Assembly: GCA_014695255.1 (NCBI GenBank)
Contig: JACJNX010000046.1
Location: forward strand, 124,001 to 188,000
Source of the DNA: Cyanobacteria bacterium FACHB-63
GTDB lineage: Bacteria > Cyanobacteriota > Cyanobacteriia > Leptolyngbyales > Leptolyngbyaceae
Reading direction: 5' to 3'
Length of the DNA stretch: 64,000 bases
A program made the position numbers and the translations under genes. Positions 26,468-35,033 of the stretch are shown here, piece after piece. Under the pieces are notes generated by a model, which was given only the letters and a program-made list of their open reading frames with translations, was not told the origin of the DNA and searched no databases. Within the stretch, counting starts at the first letter, position 1. Every line of letters starts with the position of its first letter.

Positions 26468-26568
26468 CCTACGAAGTGTTTACCAAGGGAATGTTCTTTA
26501 AAAAGTTTGGTGAACACTCGATCGGGACTAAAAGGATGGTTGAGAAAGCTTCGTCATTGCGATATCCT

Positions 26569-26591
26569 GCCCTGAAATGGAATTTCAGGGC
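26569..26591. repeat. REP-like palindrome in the gap after cphB
   Basis: GCCCTGAAAT (26569-26578), a 3-base loop GGA, then ATTTCAGGGC (26582-26591) form a perfect hairpin in the spacer between convergent cphB and the receiver gene. No T-run follows. Its form recalls dispersed cyanobacterial palindromes. Confidence 0.65.
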
Positions 26592-26638
26592 GGAAGCAAA
26601 ACGCAGCGAAAGGACTATTTATACTTTTCAAACATTCT

Positions 26639-27043
26639 CTAACGGCTGTTAGGCGGCGTATCAATCAGTTGCTCGATCGTGTTCAGCAAAATTTCTGAAT
26701 CATAGGGTTTTGACAGATACACATCAAATCCTACCGACTCTGAATCCTGCCGAACCGTGGCGATTGCTTCTCCAGTGAGCGCGATCGCCACGGTTCGATG
26801 CGTCTCTTGCTGTCGAATGACATCTAAAACTCGCGCTCCATTGCCATCCGGTAGCCGAATATTACTCACTAATAAATGTGGCTCAAACCCGGATCGAACG
26901 GTTTCAATTCCTTCTTGAATCGAACCAACTGCCATCACGATCGCGCCTTGATGCTCTAGGAGCACGGTTAGCGCTAGTCGTGTTACTGCTTCATCTTCAA
27001 CAATCAAGACGTGTGATGAATGTAGCCCAGAAGATTTACTCAC
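26639..27043 (-). CDS. Stand-alone receiver domain with Asn at the phosphorylation site
   Basis: The 134-aa protein is a single receiver (REC) domain. The acidic pocket (IVEDEA, Glu16/Asp17), the switch Thr (ALTGEA) and the conserved Lys (LSKPYD) are present. The phospho-acceptor position, which should be Asp in the D-I-x-L-P-D context, is Asn61 (LLVSNIRLPDGNG; codon AAT). It therefore should not be phosphorylated in the usual way and may act as a pseudo-receiver. There is no output domain and no adjacent kinase. Confidence 0.85.
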   Translation of the reverse strand: MSKSSGLHSSHVLIVEDEAVTRLALTVLLEHQGAIVMAVGSIQEGIETVRSGFEPHLLVSNIRLPDGNGARVLDVIRQQETHRTVAIALTGEAIATVRQDSESVGFDVYLSKPYDSEILLNTIEQLIDTPPNSR

Positions 27044-27167
27044 AAAAATGCTAAAAGGCAGACTTTAATAAACAACATTAATTTACTATGGTATTAAAAT
27101 GATGCACCATAAGATAGAATCGTTTCCCTAACTTCGGGCGCGTTTTTCTAAAGATTTAACTAAGTTT

Positions 27168-28226
27168 ATGGCAACCGTTCGACTCGATCACATCACTCGA
27201 CGTTTTAGTAAGTCCGCAGCCGTTGAGGATATTAGCTTTGAGATTCCTGATGGCGAGTTTTGGGTGTTGGTGGGTCCCTCTGGCTGCGGTAAATCCACCG
27301 TTTTACGCACGATCGCAGGTCTTGAAACGGCGACTTCTGGGAATTTGTACATTGGCGATCGACTGGTGAATCAAGTCCCGGCTCGTCAACGGGATGTGGC
27401 AATGGTGTTTCAAAACTATGCCCTCTATCCGCATATGACCGTATCTGAGAACATCGCATTCGGGCTAAAAATGCGCCAGGAAGAGCCGAAAACGATTCAA
27501 GAACGAGTTGAGTCAGTGGCAAGAATTTTGGAAATCGGTCACTTACTAGAGCGCAAACCGAGACAGTTATCGGGTGGACAGCAGCAGCGAGTTGCATTGG
27601 GAAGAGCGATCGCTCGTCAGCCCCAAGTCTTTTTGCTTGATGAACCGCTCTCGAATCTAGATGCTCAACTGCGCGATGGAACTCGAACTGAACTCAAACA
27701 ATTGCATCAACAGGTCGGCATTACTACAATCTATGTCACGCACGATCAAGTTGAAGCGATGACGTTAGCCGATCGTATTGTCGTATTGGAACGCGGCAGG
27801 ATTCAGCAAATTGGCACACCCCAAGAGATTTACGATCGACCCGTTAATCGTATGGTTGCCACCTTTCTCGGCAGTCCACCGATGAATTTAATTACAGCAA
27901 CATTTACCGACTCAAGTTTTCAGATCGGTGGACAATCGGTTGCGATCGCGCTCAATGTTCCACCCGGACAATACGATCTCGGCATTCGTCCGGAGCATCT
28001 TTCTGTGAATGCAACAGATCCACACTGCATCGCTCAAGTCAGTGTGATTGAACCGTTGGGACGAGAAGTGCTAGTTCGTGCGGTGTTAGAAGGTCGATCG
28101 ACCAATTTACAAACTGATCCAGCTTTGAATTTAAGAGTAGGCGATCGCTTGCCGTTGCGGTTTGATCTCGATCGATTGTTTCTGTTTGATTTGGTTACGG
28201 GCGATCGAATTTATCCGACCAATTGA
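27168..28226 (+). CDS. MalK/UgpC-type ABC transporter ATPase
   Basis: The 352-aa protein is a carbohydrate-type importer ATPase. It has Walker A GPSGCGKST, Q-loop MVFQNYALYPHMTV, signature LSGGQQQRVALGRAIARQP, Walker B VFLLDEPLSNLDA and switch TIYVTHDQ. The C-terminal ~110 residues form the MalK regulatory OB-fold (LGSPPMNLI, then GIRPEHL). No permease or binding-protein genes are adjacent, so it probably serves transporters encoded elsewhere, as MsiK-like shared ATPases do. Confidence 0.93.
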   Translation: MATVRLDHITRRFSKSAAVEDISFEIPDGEFWVLVGPSGCGKSTVLRTIAGLETATSGNLYIGDRLVNQVPARQRDVAMVFQNYALYPHMTVSENIAFGLKMRQEEPKTIQERVESVARILEIGHLLERKPRQLSGGQQQRVALGRAIARQPQVFLLDEPLSNLDAQLRDGTRTELKQLHQQVGITTIYVTHDQVEAMTLADRIVVLERGRIQQIGTPQEIYDRPVNRMVATFLGSPPMNLITATFTDSSFQIGGQSVAIALNVPPGQYDLGIRPEHLSVNATDPHCIAQVSVIEPLGREVLVRAVLEGRSTNLQTDPALNLRVGDRLPLRFDLDRLFLFDLVTGDRIYPTN

Positions 28227-28265
28227 TGTGTGAGTGCGATAGAAGAAGTTCGCTTCGATGTTGCG

Positions 28266-29216
28266 TTATTGATACAGCGATCGAATCCAGTCCCATTCGT
28301 GTGTGAGTCCTGCTTTCAGCGCTACTTTGGGCTGATAGTTGAGAATCCGTTTTGCTTTAGAAACATCCGCCGAAGTATGTCGCGCATCTCCGATCGCTGT
28401 TTCGATTTTCTCCTGACGAATCGATCGACCGATAATCGCTTCCATTGTGGCGATTACATCCGTCAGCACTACGCGACTCCCACCACCGATATTAAACACT
28501 TCTCCGACTGCCTCTGGAACCTCTGCTGCTGCCAGATTTGCCGCGATCACATCTGAAACAAAGGTAAAATCCCGCGTTTGCTGTCCATCGCCGTAAATAA
28601 CGATCGCTTCATCGCGTAAAGCCGCTTTGAGAAACTTGTGAAATCCCATATCCGGGCGCTGTCGCTGACCGTAAACTGTGAAATAGCGCAGCGAACAGGT
28701 TGGAACTCCAAAGTTTTGATAATACAGTCCACAGAGTTGTTCTGCTGCAAGCTTAGTAATCCCGTAGGGTGAAACGGGTTGCGGACTGATAGTTTCGGCA
28801 GTCGGAAGGGTTTCCGCATTGCCGTAGATCGAAGAACTCGAAGCGTAGATCAATCGCTGAAGTCGTTTTGCAGATTTTGCCGCTTCTAGAAGAACTTGCG
28901 TAGCGTTGATATTTTGCTCAGTGTAGGTGCGAAAACCCGCGCCCCAACTCGATCTCACTCCCGCCTGAGCCGCTTGATGATACACAACTTCCACATCCGT
29001 TAAGAGCGCATTCCAGTCTAATTCCTGGATGTCTGCTTCAATTAGCTTAAAATTTGGATGCGCTAAACTACGAGCGAGATTTTTCCACTTCAGCGCAGAA
29101 TCATAATAATCATTGAACTGATCGACTCCAATAACTCGATCGTGGCGATCGAGCAATGCCTCAACTAAATGAGAGCCGATAAATCCTGCCGCTCCGGTCA
29201 CTACGCTAAGGGTCAT
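28266..29216 (-). CDS. NAD-dependent epimerase/dehydratase (UDP-glucuronate 4-epimerase-like)
   Basis: The 316-aa SDR-extended enzyme has the NAD motif VVTGAAGFIGSHL, a catalytic SSSSIYGN and YGITKLAAEQ (Tyr-x-x-x-Lys), and the substrate loop RYFTVYGQRQRPDMGFHKF typical of nucleotide-sugar 4-epimerases. It is the last gene of the minus-strand surface-glycan cluster (29-38 kb), so it probably supplies an activated sugar to these glycosyltransferases. The exact sugar is not certain. Confidence 0.9.
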   Translation of the reverse strand: MTLSVVTGAAGFIGSHLVEALLDRHDRVIGVDQFNDYYDSALKWKNLARSLAHPNFKLIEADIQELDWNALLTDVEVVYHQAAQAGVRSSWGAGFRTYTEQNINATQVLLEAAKSAKRLQRLIYASSSSIYGNAETLPTAETISPQPVSPYGITKLAAEQLCGLYYQNFGVPTCSLRYFTVYGQRQRPDMGFHKFLKAALRDEAIVIYGDGQQTRDFTFVSDVIAANLAAAEVPEAVGEVFNIGGGSRVVLTDVIATMEAIIGRSIRQEKIETAIGDARHTSADVSKAKRILNYQPKVALKAGLTHEWDWIRSLYQ

Positions 29217-29287
29217 ACTGGAAACCGATTCCTCACGCCTAAAGGGTTCATCTTACCCGATCGCGGGCTTCGGTTAGCAATGACGAT

Positions 29288-30331
29288 TTAACCGCGCAGT
29301 TTGTTCAGTTGGTGTTTGAGTTTGCGGAATCGATGATTCAGATTATTCACTTTCTGTTTACGGAATTTAGTAATCAGCGATCGAGCTTGAGTAAACGCGC
29401 CCGGAGATTTGAATTCTTGGGGTCGATCTTGTGGGGATTTGAGATAGCGATAGTGTAAGAATAAATCGCGGTACGCAAGCGGAACATCTTCGCCCCGACA
29501 CAACCGCGTGAACACAGACGACGAAATACTCATGTAGTGGAGATACATCAGTCGTTTATCGTTGTCATAAAGGATATGGTTGCGATCGCTAAACTGGGAC
29601 GACCAATGAGAACCCGTGGCGTTTTCTGGATCGTGATAAGCAAAATTAAAGAATGGAATCTGATTGCCTAGTACGGTATAGTTCAACATCGGCTGATCCG
29701 AACCCCGCAGCGACATAAAATCAGCTTCACCCGCTTTCAAGCGCTCTAGAAACTGTTTCGCTTTCTCTTGACTATAAACGCTCTTTTTTGAAGCAAAGAA
29801 GCCCGAACAAAAGATGTTAGCTCTCAGTTCTTCAAGGCTATATTGTTCCAGCAGTGCTTTTGAATCGGTGTTAAAAATTAAGCTGGCATCGGAGAGATAT
29901 TGGTAGTCGTTAGCAATCCAATCGTACTGATCTAGCTTTTCAAAGGCTGCATCAACTGATCCCATTAACAGTGTGTCTGCATCAATGTAGAGAAAGCGAT
30001 CGAACGTTCCATCAAAGCAGCAGAATTTGCGATGAAAGTTCGCCCGACGCATTGCAGGTCTACCTTGTTCTTTCCAAACTCGTTGTGCAGTCGGATGAGA
30101 CAACCAAGCTTGAGTGGCAAAGTCTTCCCAAAATGCGATCGATTCAGGCTGGTCAAACAGTGTGACGTTTTTGCGAGTTGCAATCTCAGCTTGAATCTTT
30201 TCAATTTGATCATTGAACGGAATGATACAAATGGGAATGTCTCGTCCTGCGTTGACTTCGATACTGTTCAACAAAGCGACAAGCTGATCGAACACGACAT
30301 CATTTGCAAAGGTATAGATTCCATCGACCAT
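29288..30331 (-). CDS. Glycosyltransferase-like protein, tandem paralogue 1 (Npun_R2821/R2823-like)
   Basis: The 347-aa product has a GT-A/GT8-like fold: MVDGIYTFANDVVFDQLVALLNSIEVNAGRDIPICIIPFND, then a DxD motif in FDRFLYIDADTLLMG for metal and nucleotide-sugar binding, an IFCSGFFASK segment and a C-terminal YLHYMSIS. It resembles the cyanobacterial family annotated as Npun_R2821/Npun_R2823. It is one of three tandem paralogues; the closest partner in the window is the gene at 31218-32171. The C-terminus has a basic helical tail, perhaps for membrane contact. The acceptor is unknown. Confidence 0.8.
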   Translation of the reverse strand: MVDGIYTFANDVVFDQLVALLNSIEVNAGRDIPICIIPFNDQIEKIQAEIATRKNVTLFDQPESIAFWEDFATQAWLSHPTAQRVWKEQGRPAMRRANFHRKFCCFDGTFDRFLYIDADTLLMGSVDAAFEKLDQYDWIANDYQYLSDASLIFNTDSKALLEQYSLEELRANIFCSGFFASKKSVYSQEKAKQFLERLKAGEADFMSLRGSDQPMLNYTVLGNQIPFFNFAYHDPENATGSHWSSQFSDRNHILYDNDKRLMYLHYMSISSSVFTRLCRGEDVPLAYRDLFLHYRYLKSPQDRPQEFKSPGAFTQARSLITKFRKQKVNNLNHRFRKLKHQLNKLRG

Positions 30332-30345
30332 TGTTCGACCTCCTT

Positions 30346-31221
30346 TTAAGCTTTGAACGGTACGAGTCGCGAGAGTTTCCGCCAGAATGCGGAACTTGGC
30401 TCATGTAAACATCGGTAGTGTTCCCACAAGTCCCAGTAAGGCGCACCCGGACGCATTGAAATTCCTGCCCAGTGGAGATACTTGAGCCTTTGACCTCGAT
30501 CGTATAGAACATACTGCCGATTCTCAAAGTGCTGTGATCCTGCCCAACTTCCCGGAGCATTTTCAGGAGGTTTTACCAGATTTACCCGCCTTTCAAAGCA
30601 TTTCAAGATCAAATAGTTCAGAATTGGCTGATCAGTAACACCCTGCGTAAAGTCGAAATATTCGCGGTGTTGGGCGCAATCTTTCAGCACATCATATAGT
30701 TGATCTTCGGTGATCACTCCTTTTCGAGAGCCCCAAAATCCACTGTTGAACACATCTTGTAGCTGTTGCTCGGTGAAGATGTTGTCCTTGACAACAGGCG
30801 AGAAGATGTTTCTCAAGCCTTCGCTGGAATAGTGATAGTCACAGCAGAAGAAATCATACTTTGATAGATGTTGCAGCGTCTCGGAAATCTTTTCAAATAC
30901 AACAATGTCTGTATCAATGTAAAGAAATTCATCTAGTACACCAAACCATACTGCGAGCTTTCGCATTTTGTTTGGTAGCTTGAGAAAGTCTCGATCGAAG
31001 ATCTCTCCCACTCGACAGGTTAAGCGCTCCAGTAGCTCTAAATCTGGAAACAATTGAACATTATGCAATCGATTCAAAGTCGAGAGAACACTTTGATACT
31101 CATCGTTAAACGGAATCAAATAGACCGGAATATCTTGATCGTACAGTCGAATACTATTGAGCAACGCGATCGCATTTTCGATCACTTTGTCGTTTGCAAC
31201 AATGTAAATTCCTCGTTTCAT
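30346..31221 (-). CDS. Glycosyltransferase-like protein, tandem paralogue 2
   Basis: The 291-aa product is the most diverged of the three paralogues: MKRGIYIVANDKVIENAIALLNSIRLYDQDIPVYLIPFND, then the DxD motif in LDEFLYIDTDIVVFEK, VFNSGFWGSRKG, a TDQPILNYL motif and YLHWAGIS. The start overlaps the upstream paralogue by 4 bases, indicating translational coupling. Metal-dependent transfer from a nucleotide-sugar is expected. Confidence 0.8.
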   Translation of the reverse strand: MKRGIYIVANDKVIENAIALLNSIRLYDQDIPVYLIPFNDEYQSVLSTLNRLHNVQLFPDLELLERLTCRVGEIFDRDFLKLPNKMRKLAVWFGVLDEFLYIDTDIVVFEKISETLQHLSKYDFFCCDYHYSSEGLRNIFSPVVKDNIFTEQQLQDVFNSGFWGSRKGVITEDQLYDVLKDCAQHREYFDFTQGVTDQPILNYLILKCFERRVNLVKPPENAPGSWAGSQHFENRQYVLYDRGQRLKYLHWAGISMRPGAPYWDLWEHYRCLHEPSSAFWRKLSRLVPFKA

Positions 31222-32171
31222 GCTCGTCTCAACTTTTGTAGAACTTTCTGAACAATGTTCGGCTGTGGTTTTGATGCTTCGATAAAAGCAGGTCGCTTCT
31301 CTGGTTCGTGCAAGAATCGATAGTGTAAAAACAAATCCCGATATGGAAAAGTAACATTCTCACCGCTACACGCTTTTTCCATGCGCTGTGGTTTTACCCC
31401 GATATAATGCAAGTATGTGAGGCGAAGTCCACGATCGTACAAAATATGTTCCTTGTCCTCAAAATGTTTTGAAGTGATTGAACACCCTGTCGATTTTCCA
31501 AACGGCAATAGATGCGCTAAATTACAGCTTTTGATGCCCGATTTCATCACCATGTAGTTGACTACAGGTTGTTCGCCTGCTCCACCGTAGAGAATGTCTC
31601 GATCGCCCTCTAACAATTGCGTAATCAATGTTTCTCGCTGCTCTGCGTTAAATAGTCCCCGTTTTGCAGCAAAGAAGCCTGAGCAAAAGATTTCTTTGCT
31701 AACTCGCTCTTTCGGAAACACTTCGTACAGCTTTGGAGAATCAGTGTTGTAAATCTTAGTTGGATCAAGAAATTGAAAGTCGTAAACGACCCAATCATGC
31801 TCATTCAATTGCTCAAAGATGTGCTCCATTGAACTCATTGCCAATGTATCTGCATCCATGTAAATAAAGCGATCGAACGGTGCATCAAACGCACAAAATC
31901 GCCGATGCGCCCCATACAGCCGCATCTTTTGATTTAATCGTTCCGGTGCAATCTGTTGCATAAACTGATCCCAACGATCGATCGAATCCTGGTCATCGTA
32001 AAGCATCACATTGGGACGATTACGAATCTCAGTCCGAATCCGATCAAGCTGATCATCAAACGGATAAATGCAAACCGGAATATCACGACTGATGTTGGCT
32101 TCAATGCTATTCAGTAAAGCAACTAACTGATCGAATACACGATCGTTTGCCAGAGTACAAATGCCATCCAT
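31218..32171 (-). CDS. Glycosyltransferase-like protein, tandem paralogue 3
   Basis: The 317-aa product shares its opening (GICTLANDRVFDQLVALLNSIEANISRDIPVCIYPFDD) with paralogue 1, and has DxD in FDRFIYMDADTLAMS, the IFCSGFFAAKRG motif and YLHYIGVK. It ends overlapping paralogue 2 by 4 bases and starts 2 bases after the GT10 gene, so these are tightly co-transcribed. The N-terminal similarity to paralogue 1 across the whole length points to tandem duplication followed by divergence. Confidence 0.8.
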   Translation of the reverse strand: MDGICTLANDRVFDQLVALLNSIEANISRDIPVCIYPFDDQLDRIRTEIRNRPNVMLYDDQDSIDRWDQFMQQIAPERLNQKMRLYGAHRRFCAFDAPFDRFIYMDADTLAMSSMEHIFEQLNEHDWVVYDFQFLDPTKIYNTDSPKLYEVFPKERVSKEIFCSGFFAAKRGLFNAEQRETLITQLLEGDRDILYGGAGEQPVVNYMVMKSGIKSCNLAHLLPFGKSTGCSITSKHFEDKEHILYDRGLRLTYLHYIGVKPQRMEKACSGENVTFPYRDLFLHYRFLHEPEKRPAFIEASKPQPNIVQKVLQKLRRA

Positions 32172-32173
32172 AG

Positions 32174-33139
32174 CTAAGACACCCGCTCAACGTATTCAGA
32201 AAGCCAATTCATCAGATTGAGTTTGTGCAGAATCACTTGTCGAGCTTCTGCGATCGCGTCTTTTGCTTCATACCAAGCATCTGGAGTCGCAATCACTTCC
32301 TCAATATACTTCCAGCCTTTTTCATCCATGCTCGGCAACCTTAAAAAGCTACCTGGTGGAAGCAACTTATCTGCGGCAGATCCACCATAATAAATCGGCA
32401 AACACCATGCCAGCAGAGCATCCCAAAGCTTCTCAGTCACATACCAATCATTCTCGGCATAGTTTTCGATCGCTAAGTTGTAATAGTAAGGAGCCATGCC
32501 GTACCACTTTCCACTAATTCGACCCGTTGTAATTGCCCAGTCTGGCAGGTCTCGCCCGTATAAATCAAACTCTAGTCCATTTTGCTGCAACAGTTTGAGA
32601 AATGCTAATCGCTTCAAATGATTCTCACTCCGACTAATGCCAGACGTAATCCAACTGCACTTGCGAACCTTTTCAGGAGGCGGCATTTCATTTAGCTCCC
32701 GAAACGAATTGCCTAAGTACCAAATCGCAGGCATATAGTCGGGAACAGGCGCATAGTCATCAGGACCAGAAACATAAGCACAGTGTTGTTGTGCTTTCTC
32801 GTAGTTTGCTTTAGTGATGTGTAAAATCTCATCGAGCGGGGGTTCGCGCAATAGATAAATCATTCGCTCTCTTGGAGCACCGCGAAACTGTGGAGCCACA
32901 TCCGGTAACGGAGTCGGACGTAATTTAGCACGAACCTTTGACGTGATTGTTTTTGGTGGTTTGGGGCGGGGGAAATCGAACTGATACAACAACAAAAAAT
33001 CTGGATTTGCAGCAGAAGCCTCAAGCTGAATGTTGCCCCAATGTCCGAACGGGTAAGGCGACTGTTGCCACAACCAATCGATCGGGCTAGGCTTCAACCC
33101 GACATAACTACTCACCATTCCAACTACTTGCTTTTTCAT
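32174..33139 (-). CDS. GT10-family (fucosyltransferase-like) glycosyltransferase
   Basis: I place the start at ATG 33139, with TTAGGAAC before it, giving 321 aa; the longer frame runs into the ABC transporter gene. The C-terminal half shows the GT10 donor-binding signature: LAIENYAENDWYVTEKLWDALLAWCLPIYYGG, preceded by FDLYGRDLPDW. GT10 enzymes transfer fucose or related sugars in alpha-1,3/4 linkage from GDP-sugars. It lies between the exporter and the three paralogous transferases. Confidence 0.85.
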   Translation of the reverse strand: MKKQVVGMVSSYVGLKPSPIDWLWQQSPYPFGHWGNIQLEASAANPDFLLLYQFDFPRPKPPKTITSKVRAKLRPTPLPDVAPQFRGAPRERMIYLLREPPLDEILHITKANYEKAQQHCAYVSGPDDYAPVPDYMPAIWYLGNSFRELNEMPPPEKVRKCSWITSGISRSENHLKRLAFLKLLQQNGLEFDLYGRDLPDWAITTGRISGKWYGMAPYYYNLAIENYAENDWYVTEKLWDALLAWCLPIYYGGSAADKLLPPGSFLRLPSMDEKGWKYIEEVIATPDAWYEAKDAIAEARQVILHKLNLMNWLSEYVERVS

Positions 33140-33149
33140 CGCCTTGTTC

Positions 33150-34952
33150 CTAAACAGTCTGAGGTTCTTCTGAAAATTGCATTGCATAAAGTTGGGCATA
33201 CAATCCACCCTGCTTTAACAGTTCCGCATGAGTTCCCACTTCTACGACACACCCCTTATCTAACACCGCAATCTGATCAGCTTTCTGCACGGTCGAGAGT
33301 CGGTGAGCAATCACCAATGTTGTTCGATCGCGGCTCAATTCATCGATCGCACTTTGTACCAACCGTTCTGAAACGGTATCGAGTGCAGAAGTTGCTTCAT
33401 CCAGAATTAGAATTTCTGGGTCACGTAACAATGCTCTTGCGATCGCCAGTCGTTGCCGTTGTCCGCCTGAAAGCATCACACCACGATCGCCGATCAATGT
33501 ATCGAATCCCTGCGGTAGTTTGATGATGAACTCATAAGCATTCGCGCGTTTTGCCGCTTCGATAATTTGATCATCAGTGGCATCTTTGCGAGCATAAGCA
33601 AGATTGTTTCGGACTGAATCGTTAAACAAGAAGGTATCTTGACTCACAATGCCCATTGCTTGACGGAGGGAACGAATCTCAAAGTCTTTGAGGTCGCGAT
33701 CGTCGATCAAAATCCGTCCAGCAGTGGGATCATAAAATCGCGGTAGTAAATCCGCTAAGGTTGATTTTCCGGCTCCTGATGATCCGACTAGCGCTAAAGT
33801 TGTTCCTTTAGGTAGCCAGAGATCAACTTGATTTAGAACTTGTCGATCGTGTCCCGGATAGTTAAATGCTAATCCCTCAAACCGAATTCCCTCAGTCATT
33901 CCTGTATATGGAATGTGTCCTTTGGACATAAACGGCTTGCCTTCCCGCCGCAAGAAGTCATTCACCACAGAAACACTCGGAGCTAGATTTGCAAATGAAC
34001 TACGTGCGTTATTCAGTTGCCCCACAAACGGCAACATCCGAAACAACACCAACAGGTATGTTAACAACACCGCAGAAAGCGATTCTAGTTCGCCTCTAAA
34101 AAAGATTCGTCCCAACAATAGGATTGCTATCACAACGGTTAATCCTGCTATCTCATTCACAGGTGGAATCAGCGCAGAATTAGCTTGAGAACTGAAATCA
34201 GCCTTTTCGCGATAGTTAATCAATTGTTCAATCTTCTGGTATTCGTGTGTTTCGCTTCCGGTTGCTTTCACCAATCGAATTCCCGATAGCATTTCTAACA
34301 CTGCGACCGAATAATCTCGCGACTGATCAGATAACTGTTGACCAAATCGTTTAGCACGTTTCACAAAAAAGCTATTAGAAAGAGAAACCGCTGCTAATAA
34401 AACAGTAGAAATTAAAGTTAACTGCCAGGAAATCGATAAAAGAATAATTAAAAACACAAAAATAGTAATGATCGTAGACAGCATTTGAACGGCTGTCCGA
34501 ATCGCGGTTGCAGTCGAACCAATCTCGCTACCTAATCGATTGATTAAATCTCCAACTTTGGTTTTGATATAGAAATCAAAATCAACATCGAGCAATAACC
34601 GTAAGCCTTCCTTGCGAATATCACTGACAAGTGATCGTGATAAATGACCCGAAGACAGGGTGCTGCCATAGCTCGTCACATTCTTAAGCAAAATCGCCAG
34701 CAGAATCAATCCCAACATCGACAAAAACTGTGTCTCTCCACCTGATGCAGCCATGCTCGAAAAGACCTTCTGCAAAATCGGTGGCGCACCTTTAAGATTC
34801 ACCTCCTCGCCTAATAGCCCCAGTACAACTGGGATAATCAGCATCGTACTCACACCGTTAAACAACGCGCCCGAAAATCCAAGCACGATCGTCAATCCAA
34901 TCCAAAGCGGACGACGGAGGGCAAATTGAAGCAGCAATCGATTTGGGGACAT
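33150..34952 (-). CDS. ABC exporter with fused membrane and ATPase domains (MsbA-like)
   Basis: The 600-aa protein has an N-terminal six-helix ABC exporter domain (about 1-330) and a C-terminal ATPase with Walker A GSSGAGKST, Q-loop VSQDTFLF, signature LSGGQRQRLAIARALL, Walker B LILDEATSALD and H-loop IAHRLST. It works as a homodimer. Its place between glycosyltransferase genes suggests it flips a lipid-linked glycan or glycolipid across the plasma membrane, as in HepA/MsbA systems; the substrate is inferred. Confidence 0.93.
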   Translation of the reverse strand: MSPNRLLLQFALRRPLWIGLTIVLGFSGALFNGVSTMLIIPVVLGLLGEEVNLKGAPPILQKVFSSMAASGGETQFLSMLGLILLAILLKNVTSYGSTLSSGHLSRSLVSDIRKEGLRLLLDVDFDFYIKTKVGDLINRLGSEIGSTATAIRTAVQMLSTIITIFVFLIILLSISWQLTLISTVLLAAVSLSNSFFVKRAKRFGQQLSDQSRDYSVAVLEMLSGIRLVKATGSETHEYQKIEQLINYREKADFSSQANSALIPPVNEIAGLTVVIAILLLGRIFFRGELESLSAVLLTYLLVLFRMLPFVGQLNNARSSFANLAPSVSVVNDFLRREGKPFMSKGHIPYTGMTEGIRFEGLAFNYPGHDRQVLNQVDLWLPKGTTLALVGSSGAGKSTLADLLPRFYDPTAGRILIDDRDLKDFEIRSLRQAMGIVSQDTFLFNDSVRNNLAYARKDATDDQIIEAAKRANAYEFIIKLPQGFDTLIGDRGVMLSGGQRQRLAIARALLRDPEILILDEATSALDTVSERLVQSAIDELSRDRTTLVIAHRLSTVQKADQIAVLDKGCVVEVGTHAELLKQGGLYAQLYAMQFSEEPQTV

Positions 34953-35033
34953 ACGGGGCAGAGGGTAACAATCAGCAGAAACGCGGAATTCAGCGTGCTG
35001 AACTCTAAATTTCTGATAAAGAACTGCCTTTAG

